NCBI GenBank assembly: GCA_022828595.1
Contig: JAKGHH010000002.1
Span: 42,068,222 to 42,132,221, forward strand
Origin: Nelumbo lutea
Lineage: Eukaryota > Streptophyta > Magnoliopsida > Proteales > Nelumbonaceae
DNA length: 64,000 bases
Reading direction: 5' to 3'
The translations under genes and the position numbers were made by a program. Under the pieces are notes generated by a model. That model saw only the letters and a program-made list of their open reading frames with translations, was not told the DNA's origin and did no database searches. Positions 54,120 through 64,000 of this stretch are shown piece after piece (within the stretch, counting starts at the first letter, position 1; every line of letters starts with the position of its first letter).

Positions 54120-56051
54120 TTGCTAAACACCCATAGGGATCACTCAAGACTCTACAATAAACACGCTAAAAACACGATGCATCCAAATTTTACTGGTAAC
54201 CGGAGGGCAACTGCAAGAAGAAGGATAAGAAACTATTACATCCTTAGATTACGATAATTGAAAAGATTATGTGTATAGGACTCGTAAAACGTTTGACTGA
54301 CTTCTTGGAGAACAAGTATAAAAATGTCTTCAAAACTCTAAAAACCACCTCTACCAAACCCTTGCAATTTTGATTTTTTTTTTTTTTATCTAGGCTGATT
54401 TTCCACCTTAGCCTTGTATAGCTTTTGAATGTTTGTAAGGCATCTGATTTATCTCTCTAATTAGATAACAGATAAACCAAATTCTAAGAATAATCATTCA
54501 ATGAATGGTAATTATAAATATCTATGTTCACTTCAAGCAAGGACTTTAAAAGAGACTATAAATGACAATTCTAGAGGAGCTATAAAACACCTACCAATCT
54601 TGGAAAAAGGGTTTTTTAGTCATTTTCCCTTAAAGCATTTGAAAAAAATTACAAAGATCATCACCAAATTTACACCTAAAAGGAATCCTATTTTTGACGC
54701 CAGTTTATTAAGATGGTCTTTTTGGATATGTGTCCTAAACCTTTAATGCAAAAGCATGGATGAGGATTTCATTCTCTTTTCTTTTTAAGTTAACCAAATT
54801 ATCAATATGACAAGATCAACATTCATAAGTAATAAAGATTTTTCATATGATTGATCAAGATTCAGTTTATAAAGCCCATCTAAACAAGTGCAGAACCAAT
54901 TTTGTTTAAACCATAACTAATAGCAAGAGTTCCTTCAGAAATATAAAGTGAATACCTACTAAAATTAAGTTTTTTTAATAGGATGGAACATAAATAAGTG
55001 TCGATAAGATCTAATGTGACTCCAAATTTTCTAGTACTCCAACACACTTTGCACTCCCCATATAGATGTAAATGATCTCTAAGTCAACCTTCCTTACGTT
55101 CAAAAATCCCTATAAGGCATTGGAAAATGTGAACAATACACCTAGAATCAACCCACCATGTATTTGAGGGTATATCCACAATATTTAATTCTATACACAC
55201 TAAGACTAAAAAGTTACCTTGCTTGTTTTCCTTTTCCTTCAACTTCCAACAATTAGATTTGCAATGTCATAGTTTCTTGCAATAATTACAAACACGTATT
55301 CCGTCTGCCTTCCTCTACTCAGCCTTATTGGAAATTTTCTCTTTGGGGTTATATTTCTATTTCTTTTTTCCATTCTTCTTAAACTATTTCCTCAGTCTCG
55401 AAGTTGCAACATACCGTAGATTCAATTCTGCCCTTCTTCTATCTACCTCTTCTAGGAAACATTGATTTTTTAGCTCATTCACACTCTATTTGTGAAAACT
55501 AGTGTTGTAATTAACCACAAAAGTTTTAAAAGTCTTGGACAAAGAAGATAACACAACATAAACAAGGAAATCATCATCCAGGTTCATCTTCGAATGTTGA
55601 AGTTGATAAACAATCCTTGACACCTTATTGATAAACTCTCTAATACTCCTAGGTTGTTCAAATTATGTAGCAAAAAGCTGGAAAGAAACCTCATAATCAT
55701 AGCCTTTGATGGATCCTAGAAACTGACTTTTTGATAATGTTCAAGAATTTTCCTAGGCAATATCAAATATGGGAGTGCTAAGTTTCAATGGCTGAAAATT
55801 TTTGACTTTAAAATGATGAGAAGAGCCATTTTATTGGCATGTTGTCAATTGTTATATCTATTGTGAGCTTGACTAGTCACATTTGTCGAGGTTGTAAAGG
55901 TTTGACTTATGTGAGGCAAATTGTCATATCCTAGGCCCCATAAGACTGTGTCAACCTGACTTATCCATTTCTTTTAATTGGTTGTAGTCAAAAGTTCAAT
56001 AGAGAATGATTGAAATTGAGTAGAAAGGTTTTTAGTTTTTAGGGTTGCCAT
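54120..56051 (-). pseudogene. Ty1/copia gag-integrase remnant, second copy
   Basis: Same as 38170-40055: gag start at 56051, gag block near 55790-55490, zinc knuckle near 55290-55240, integrase pieces near 54500-54400. It has extra single-base indels relative to the first copy in the half nearer the gap, so gag is less readable here. Confidence 0.7.
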
Positions 56052-57029
56052 GAAAATATAAGTACCAATTTTAATTTATACATTAGGAGCAAAATGAATA
56101 AATTACAAAACATGCATCTAAGTAATCAAGCATGATTATCAAATGACCAAGTTATATATGGTCTTACCCTCTCTCTCCTTTGGGTTTAAGAATGATTCCA
56201 TAATAACCAAGTGAATTTAATCATACAACAAGACAAACTACGCATGTATATACTTGACTATTAATCACTTAAATCTTTGGATTCAACCAATTAATAATGA
56301 ATACACACACGTATAGTTCCCTTGATCACTTTAATTAAATCACAATAAACGATCTTAACTTTGGATAAGTCACTTATGGCTTCAATGGAATGAAAAACCA
56401 ATAGCTAGGATTAAGAAGCACTGAATACCAATTTGAGACCCAATTGCTTTAGGTTTTGGTTCTCAAATGCACCTTCCATGTAGCCAAGAACAAAAGTAAA
56501 TGACCAATAATTCAATAAATGTCTTATATTGCACATTTTTAATTTTCAACCATTCATGGAACATGACATATAATTGATAAATAATGGTAATTTATAATGT
56601 CAAACAAAAATCAATCTAATCTTAAGGTTAAAATAAAAAGAGTAAGGATATTTGACCCTAAAATTATTCTTCATGCAATTAAAATGGAATAAAATACCCC
56701 TAATTATCAAATAGAATGCAAAAGAAAACTGAATTAGGCATTTTGTTACAAGAATAAGGGCCAAAAGGCAATTTAACTTGAATAAAATAGTTAAAAATAT
56801 GTTTGAATGGGTTTTAATTGCCTAAAAATGGCTTGAACAGGTCTAAAATGAGTTGAATCAGCCCAAAAGTTGTTTTGATTTGTTCTAAACCAGTCTATCT
56901 CGCACAGGCTAGATTAAAATGATCAAACTACCTCTGAACCATTTAGTTCACACGGTACCGATCCGGAACGGGTACCATGTTGGATATGGAATTGTGTTGG
57001 CCACAACCCACCATATATGGTATATGTCA

Positions 57030-57982
57030 ATGTTTTAAAAGGCTAAAGGCGGGTCAAGGTGGTTGGGTCTCATAGGGGTGAGGCCTAAGCAATAAGGCAT
57101 TTTGAGGTGTAAGCCTTGAGCAAAATATGATATAATCCATAAACAATAAAGACATGAAGAACATAAAATTAAGCTCTTATATGGTTTGTTTGATATATTA
57201 GACATGGTTTCATGGTTCAAATTTCGATGCACCCCAGTACGTTGAAAGGGGTATAGCGAGTATTGAACCATGCATTATCTTTTCTTCTAGTTTTTTTTTT
57301 CTTTTTTTAATTTTACAACAAGGTTAGGTATTATGTTATTTAATTATTAAAAGGTGTTTTTTCTAAAATTCCTTAAAAAGGGGTAGCAATACCCAAAGAT
57401 ACAATATAGTAGGCTTGATGTGGGGCGTATTGTATCAATATTTTGAACCTTGCATGGGTTAGAATCTTACCAAAGTAGTTTTCTTCCCTAAAATCTAAAA
57501 AGAATAAAAGCATATAAATTGAACTCTAATATTCAAGGATATGAAACAATAATAGTATTTTAAGAGCAAGGCATTCTTATTTCATTGAGGCATATGCTTT
57601 ACAAGAAATAGATTATCAAATATGGGGTAATTGGGCAAGTAGAATAGAATAAAGTATAAACAATATTCTTTTACACACACAAGGCATTCTTTTTTTTGTA
57701 TGTTTATTTATTTGTTCAATACGCCAATATATACAAAATAAGGCATTCTTTTTTTGTCTTAAATTTCTGTTTTACCCTTATATAAGCCTTCATATTCAAC
57801 ATTAGCATGCCAATAATTGAGGCCCAAGCCTTAAAAATTTTGAGGCCAAAGGCCTGAAGGTGTAAGCCTTAAACAACTCAAGGCTTTCGTGAGGTCTAAG
57901 ACTATTGAGGCCAGGCCCTTTTTCTTAGCCTCGCCTCGAGGCTTAGGGCTTTGGGCTCGCCTTGAGGGCCTTTTAAAATAAT
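57030..57982. mobile_element. AGGCCTAAG fold-back element, second copy
   Basis: Identical by eye to 41034-41986, including the inner CAAGGTTCAAAATAT-ended element at about 57211-57453. Confidence 0.5.
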
Positions 57983-59071
57983 GGTACAAGTTCACTGAAA
58001 ACGGGTCAAATTCGACCCGAATAGATCGTCTTCTTCGCCCTAGTTTCAGAATCAGGTTTAGTGCAACCCAAATCATTTGGCCAATTTTAGTTCGATCTAT
58101 TGGAAGCCGACTGGTGGATGGAAGTGGTAAAAGATGGTTGGTGATCACTTGGAAATCCTCAACTGATATTTTACCAGAATCTGGCCAAGTCGCCGAAAAA
58201 CACAAACTGTGTTTTTTAAACATTTCAGAACCATGTTCTAATACTGGTTTTGAAGAATATAACTGGAAATTGGCCCACCAAATGTTCTTAGCTAGTATTT
58301 AATGAATTTAAATAAAAAACTAGGCACAGACCTTTCACTTGGTTGTGAACTTGCAAACTTCGCTTAGTTTGTCTCATCTTTCTTCAACGATTCTCCACTT
58401 GACTCTAAACCACCGAGGTGATGGGAAACAAATTAATGGCTGAGAGACAACTGCACCGAGTGGTGACTGTCTCTATTTATAGATGTTTTTGAGGTAATCA
58501 AAAGGTCTATCCATCAAAGAATTTGATGCCACTACAAATATCTTCGATTATCTTATAGTCCAATAAGTGTGTTTTAATTTCCAACAACATGGCCATCAAT
58601 GTGATCAATCTAACATGCTCATGAAAGGTAAGCCCCCAAACCTTGGAACCAACCTAGGTGGGGTCATTTCCAAGAGTAGAATTAGACCCTACCTAGTAAC
58701 ATATTGGGTAAAGTGGGTTTGAGGCCAAAGTTTTGGGTAGAATTGACTCATTTGCTCACCCTTACTCCTCCCACATAATGCATTGTGTACTTGGTTTAGC
58801 TTTCATCCTTGATATTCATTTAGTTTTGTGGTGTGTCAGTTTGTTTTTGCCATGTGTAGCATTTGGTTGTAGGTGGCTAGTGGGTTTTGGATTTGGTGTA
58901 TCCTTAGGAATGGCAATTTCTTTTGGGTTTTGAGATTCTACAATTCATACAAGTACTGGTGGGGGTATGGTATTAAGCTAAATCCGCCTCTGCCCCTGCC
59001 CCCTGCCCTGCTGCCTTCTCTTATTTTCTATTCATATTTTTCTTTAAATAAAACTTTTCCTCTAACCTTCA

Positions 59072-59076
<5 letters not shown>

Positions 59077-59115
<39 letters not shown>

Positions 59116-59116
59116 T
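59077..59116 (+). repeat. (TA)n(TG)n microsatellite, second copy
   Basis: More TA units than in the first copy (43079-43116). This is a natural polymorphic site for telling two haplotypes apart. Confidence 0.9.
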
Positions 59117-59927
59117 TTTTTCTGTTTTAGATGAAAGCGGTCTTACGGAAAATTCATTCTCAGTCTTTAGATATCTCAGTAAAAAAAAAAAACTCATGAC
59201 ACTCCTAAGCGTCATCTGATAATGGCTAAGTGGTTGAATTTTTTTTTAAGAAGGTCTTCATTCATCAATAAGCTCGGTTTACATCTCTTGTACAATGGAA
59301 TTGATGAGGAAATCAGGAGCTTGAGACCAAGTTTTGTAAAAGTAATAGCAAAGTTAGCCAATTTTTGTGCAGCCATGCTAGCTCTTCTAAAAATGTGATA
59401 AACCGAGTAGCTTGAGAAGCAACGCAGCAGTTGTTCTTATTGTTTTGATAGTTCCACAATGTCTGAAGCTGAATTCCGTCAAATGTTTATTTATTTTCCT
59501 AATTACTTTATCCAAGACAAAGCAATGAGTCATTCAGTTCAGATCCTATGCACAATGAAACATTGTTCTTATTGTTTTCTTCTCCTTTTCACTCTTTTTT
59601 CAGTTTTTCTTCTCTCCAAAGTCCATTGAACAACACTGAATTGAGCTCTTCTCTCCATGAGTCGCTTCTAAATATAAATTCACCATATGCCAAATCCAAT
59701 TAAAACTCCGTGTATCAGGGATTTCATCAACTTCTATTGGATTAATCTTACGAACTTTCCCCCTTAGATGCTTAGGTCTCATAGGATTCTTAGTTCATTG
59801 GAATTGAAGTTCATTCAACAAGGGAATCCAACGTTATGCTAATGTAAATCCTTAAATGGCTTAACAAATGTAAATCCTTAAACATTAATTATCTTTCTTA
59901 ATTTAAGTAGTCCATGCTATAATTGAG

Positions 59928-60427
59928 TAGGGGTGCCCTATCCGATTTGGTCGAATTCGGATCATCTTGTTCAGGTCTTTGGATCGGATCAATTAATAGG
60001 ATCCAATCAGAAATCATATTGGATTTGGATCACCTCTATTCAATCCAATATATATTATACATTTATTTATATAAATATATGCTATTTATTTATTTATAAA
60101 TATATTATTTATATATTTTTTGTTAATTTGTTATATTATTTATTTTTTATAAAAAACATATATATAATGAAAATAATTAAAAAATACTTCTATTTTTTAT
60201 TTTTCTTTATTTAAATTAGTATATTTTATTTTTTTCTTTTAATCAATTCTTAATTTTTAAAGAAAACAAACCGGATCAGATCAGATCCAAAGATTCGACT
60301 TCCCTATCAAATTTGAATTCAGATCCTTGCCTATTAGATCTGATCAGAACGGATAGGCCATGAATAGTATTGGATTGGATTCAAATAAACCCTGATTAAA
60401 AAATGATTTGAGTCATTTGCATCCCTA
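59928..60427. mobile_element. hAT-like MITE (TAATTGAG target duplication), second copy
   Basis: The flanks TAATTGAG (59920-59927 and 60428-60435) and ends match 43927-44425. The AT-rich centre differs by several small changes (around 60,080-60,170 against 44,080-44,165). Confidence 0.75.
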
Positions 60428-60460
60428 TAATTGAGGATGAGAGATAGTGTTGTGTTTAAG

Positions 60461-60963
60461 TAGACCTGGCAATTGGGTTGGGTGGGTCAGGTTCGGGTTG
60501 GGTCAAGATACTTCAGGTTGGGTTGTTAAATGCTAGACCCTAACCCTAAATGTTCATGTTAGGGTTGACCCATGGGTCAATTCGGGTCATCCAATAAATA
60601 ATTGAAATTTAAAAAAAATAAAAAAAATTACATGAAAAATGTCAAAATGAAAAGAATTAACCTCAAAATTTCAAATATAAAATAAAAAACTTGAACATTT
60701 AACAATTTAAAGAGTAAACAATAAAAAGTAAAGACTAAATTGAAAAAATTAAAGAGTGGAAAATTCTAATAATGCATAAATAATCCCAATTAGACTTGAC
60801 AATTGAGTCAGCGGGTTGACCCATGACCCAACCCAGTTTTTTTGGGGTTGGGTCGGGTCGAGTCATTTTCACATTTGGGTAGCTAAATATGAAACCCTAG
60901 CCCTGATTTTTCGGGTTGGGTTGGGTCGGGTTTGCGGGTAGGGTCAACTTTTTGCCAGGTCTA
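60461..60963. mobile_element. hAT-like MITE (TGTTTAAG target duplication), second copy
   Basis: The flanks TGTTTAAG (60453-60460 and 60964-60971) and TAGACCTGGCAA ends match 44459-44961. The length is the same, 503 bp. Confidence 0.85.
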
Positions 60964-62854
60964 TGTTTAAGCAACTATGAATGCTGACCTGGATGACAGA
61001 TAGTTTGCATGTGTCACTCAATTAGTGTTTGCTTAAAAACTTTAATAATATTAATAAGGGTAAATTGATTAAACCTTCCATTAAGTTTTTGGCTATTGCC
61101 GAAACATTCATTGAAGTTTGGTAATTGCAATCACCTCCCTAAATTTTTTTACAATGTTGCAAGTAGATCCCTCTTTTAGAATCTTCTAAAAAAAGGGGCA
61201 TAAAATGTCCAAAAATAGAGATTGCTATTTTGAGCGATTGATATGAAAGGCAGATTTGAAAAATAAATCAATTTCAGAAAAGAGATTGCTAAATCAACTT
61301 TGTATTAGATGACATTAGAAAATGACAGTTTTGACCTTAATATCCATTTGAATAAATTTAATCAAAAGAAAATAAAAATAAAAATACAATTTTTGCATCT
61401 AACAAGATACAAGCAACCACTCTGTTTGGTCAATTTTATTTTCTATAAGAAAAAATGTTAGGAATATTTTTGGAATAAACAATCACGGGCCCATACCCTT
61501 GAACATTTTCCACTTAATCTAGATGAATGAAAAATCGATGAAGTAAATAGGTTGCAAAGTATACTGGGTCTTCTAGTAAATAATAATAACAACTCTAAAC
61601 TGATGGAGATCTTTCGTTTCTGAAATATAAATTTATTCGTTATGACCATTCAAATTAAGCCGACGCCTGTGATATAGAGATGCATCTAATAATCGGAAAA
61701 AAGAACAATTCAATAAATAAAATAAACCAAGTCAACAAGGACCTGTAGAAATAAATGAATAAAAATCAACAAAACGACCAAGAAGACTTCTGATTTCTCA
61801 ATCCTTTACCCAATTCTTTTTCCTTCGTAAGACTTTCTGAGTTCTTACCTTCGTATTGCCTTGTACCTTCACATTCCCAAAATAAACACGGAAGAGCTTT
61901 CTTGCTAGATTTTTATATTGCCTGAAGTACCTTCATTAAAGGAATGCAGAAAGCTTTCTTGCTGGATTATTATATTGCCTCGAGTATCTTCAGAAATAGA
62001 ACTAGGGAATTGAAGAGCTTTCTTAATTTGTGTTCTCTTTTATGACCAGTTCTTTGTTGTTTCGACAAGAGAGTGATCGTAAATTGTTGGCGCAGCAAAT
62101 AAGAACAAGTTGACTTGACAAGGTGCGCTTCAATTTTTGTTTCTGTTAATTTGGATATCTTTAATTTCTGTTATGATTAAAGGGTGATTGATCGGTAGAT
62201 GTTGATTTAGTCTGATATTCGTAAAACTCTGCCATGGAATATAATTGTTGCATCTTTTTTTATGGAAATCTTCTTCTTGTCATGTCTATAAATATTAATC
62301 CCCAAATCAATTCCTGACGATACAGATATTGATGTTTTTTACCTCCATCTTTTCTGTTTCTTTCTTTTATACTTTTTGCTAACCACCGCCTTCAGCATCC
62401 ATTTGGATACAACCAGAAGCTGTATGTGATACCCATCTCAGGAAAATCTGACTTTGAGCACAAATGAAGGGAACAACAAACTATTCACAGCATGTAAAAT
62501 GATGGAAAATAATTTCTGTATACCCATAGATGAAGGCACTAATTGTCCCCTATTTGTCTTGTCATTTTGATATCTATATACACTGGCAAACTCAATGTTT
62601 ACTGCATTCCTCTTTATCTTGTCTGAATCTATCCTTCACCTGAATGGTTAAACTCTTCATTTTATTTCCATTGACATCCTTATATCTATTATTGTTTATC
62701 TAATTAATTTCTATCCATGTTCTGAAATTACAACTGTATATGGTACGTGCTCCTTCTGTTAGTAATAGTGAATAAAAAGAAATTTGCTAATTGTTGGCCT
62801 AAAACGGGATATCTTTATCTTGTCAGTGGGCTTGTTAGCTGTTTGAGAATTGAG

Positions 62855-64000
62855 ATGGCTGATTGTAACCACACCCCAGAGGCAACCAATGTGAAGCAAC
62901 ACCATATTTCCTTAGTGGTGGCAGATATTGAACGAATGTTAAGGGGTCCAGAGAGTGAACAGCATCAATTTTCCTCCGAACGCTGCATCTTCAGAGTTCC
63001 TAAGAACCTACGCAGGCTAAAAGAAGTAGCTTGTACTCCTAAGTTAGTCTCAATTGGTCCCTTCTTTTATGAAGATGAAAGCTTGAAAGGCTCAGAAGAG
63101 CATAAGCTGAGGTATCTTAAAGATTTTTTAGGTCGAAGCACTAAAACTAAAGGGATTAAAGACTGCGTGGAGGCCATTGCAGAGCTGGAAGATAGAGCCC
63201 GGTGGTGTTATGCAGAAGGCATCCCCTTAGATAGGGAGAAATTTGTAAAGATGATGCTGCTTGATGGCTGCTTCATCGTTGAGTTCCTTCTCAGATATGG
63301 ATATGTTCGATACAGGCAGGAAGACGACCCCATTTTGAATACCATCTGGATGCTTGATATAATGTCTGACATGGTTCTACTTGAAAACCAACTTCCATTC
63401 TTTGTTCTGGACAAGATATTTGAACTACTAGAAGATGTTCCTGCTGATCAGTTACAGTTTCTTGACTTAGCCATCAGTGCATTTAGCCGTCTTTGGCCAA
63501 ACGTAGTACCGCGTAAGAAAGAGAGATGCGAAGTAAAGCATCTGCTCGACTTGGTGCGGGAATTCTTTGTGCTGTCGTCAACAGACAGAAGCAAATCAAA
63601 CTCACATTTAGATAAACAGCTTCAGCGTTTTCCGAGTGCAAGAAAGCTCTTTGATGCAGGAATTGCATTAAGGAGTGTTAGAAACAAGCGTTGGTTGAGT
63701 ATAAGCTTTGATAATGGAGTCCTGAGAATCCCACGCATAACCATTGATGACACGACCAAATCTCTTATCCAAAGTCTTGTCGCCTTTGAGAAGTACTATC
63801 ACGGGGATTCTTTTCAGACGCACATAGCAGACTATGTAATGCTGATGGATCGACTGATTGTGTCCCCTGAGGATGTTCAAGTGCTCGAGAACTTTGGCAT
63901 CATCAGAAACACGGAAGGAGACAGTCGCAGTATAGTCAGCTTTTTTAACGCAATTGGCAAAGAAGTGAACTCATTCTGCATGGGCTTGCATTTTCAGGAT
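62855..64000 (+). CDS. DUF247 (UPF0481-type) protein, second copy, open to the window end
   Basis: From ATG 62855 (MADCNHTPEATNVKQHH) the frame is open for 382 codons to the last base of the window, with no stop or shift. Compared with the first copy, the remaining 66 codons, including the C-terminal membrane anchor, lie beyond the edge; the expected end is near 64201. Family blocks in order are IERML (about residues 25-29), RVPKNLRRLKEV (about 49-60), LVSIGPFFYEDESL (about 66-79), MMLLDGCFIVEFL (about 130-142), MVLLENQLPFFVLDKIFELL (about 170-189) and NAIGKEVNSFCMGLHFQD at the edge. The coding part is uninterrupted, as is common for DUF247 genes. It is probably a membrane-associated plant protein; a role in self-incompatibility is known only for some grass members and is not implied here. 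Confidence 0.9.
   Translation, partial: MADCNHTPEATNVKQHHISLVVADIERMLRGPESEQHQFSSERCIFRVPKNLRRLKEVACTPKLVSIGPFFYEDESLKGSEEHKLRYLKDFLGRSTKTKGIKDCVEAIAELEDRARWCYAEGIPLDREKFVKMMLLDGCFIVEFLLRYGYVRYRQEDDPILNTIWMLDIMSDMVLLENQLPFFVLDKIFELLEDVPADQLQFLDLAISAFSRLWPNVVPRKKERCEVKHLLDLVREFFVLSSTDRSKSNSHLDKQLQRFPSARKLFDAGIALRSVRNKRWLSISFDNGVLRIPRITIDDTTKSLIQSLVAFEKYYHGDSFQTHIADYVMLMDRLIVSPEDVQVLENFGIIRNTEGDSRSIVSFFNAIGKEVNSFCMGLHFQD

Larger units (their letters stand above)
52167..64000 (+). repeat. Second copy of the 16 kb direct repeat, continuing past the window
   Basis: It matches 36396-48000 in order and orientation. The first 3.3 kb (52167 to about 55500) carries about 220 extra bases, mostly scattered 1-3 base insertions. 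Beyond about 56 kb the match is near-perfect. It starts inside the CACTA subterminal block, with no transposon end or target duplication at the junction. Confidence 0.95.

Noticed and set aside
36396..64000. A genuine recent 16 kb tandem gene duplication
   Set aside because: The junction coincides with a 100-N gap, errors cluster at both contig ends, and no rearrangement signature is present. An unmerged overlap or alternative haplotype explains it better, though only read data can settle it.

Overview
The window is nuclear DNA of a flowering plant. It holds multi-exon genes with GT-AG introns, plant-only families (xyloglucan endotransglucosylase, DUF247, mitochondrial-type RPS15A) and a dense layer of plant transposons (CACTA, hAT-like and Tourist-like MITEs, L1-type LINEs with an RNase H domain, Ty1/copia). 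The transposon load and one 15 kb intron point to a repeat-rich genome. I cannot name the species. No CRISPR array, bacterial operon or convincing tRNA/rRNA gene was seen.

Layout. 1-6.7 kb: a decayed CACTA element with a broken multi-exon transposase-type gene (minus), several MITEs, and a possible small two-exon gene (4554-5289). 7.2-23.7 kb: a mitochondrial-type ribosomal protein S15a gene of three exons (7218-7347, 22498-22658, 23578-23676). Its first intron is about 15.15 kb and contains a dead LINE, two ORF1-type LINE remnants, a shrunken copia element and a hAT-like MITE. 23.7-27.3 kb: repeat-rich spacer with a LINE fragment and fold-back elements. 27.3-35.3 kb: two divergent, intronless XTH genes about 6.2 kb apart. 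The minus-strand copy is intact and the plus-strand copy has a 2-base deletion. 36-41 kb: a CACTA terminus, then a dead copia gag-integrase segment (minus). 41-45 kb: fold-back elements and two adjacent hAT-like MITEs with perfect 8-base target duplications. 46.8-51 kb: a tail-to-tail pair of DUF247 genes, both with frame breaks.

A run of exactly 100 N lies at 52067-52166. Everything after it (52167-64000) repeats 36396-48000 in the same order and orientation, including the copia, the MITE pair and the DUF247 gene, which is intact in the second copy and runs off the window end. The gap sits exactly at the junction. Small indels crowd the sequence just after the gap, and the DUF247 frame is broken only in the copy near the left contig's end. 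This suggests two overlapping or allelic contig ends joined without merging rather than a real tandem duplication. If so, gene counts here are inflated.

The genes do not form a pathway. RPS15A belongs to the mitochondrial small ribosomal subunit, the XTH pair remodels cell-wall xyloglucan, and DUF247 proteins are plant membrane-associated proteins of mostly unknown function.
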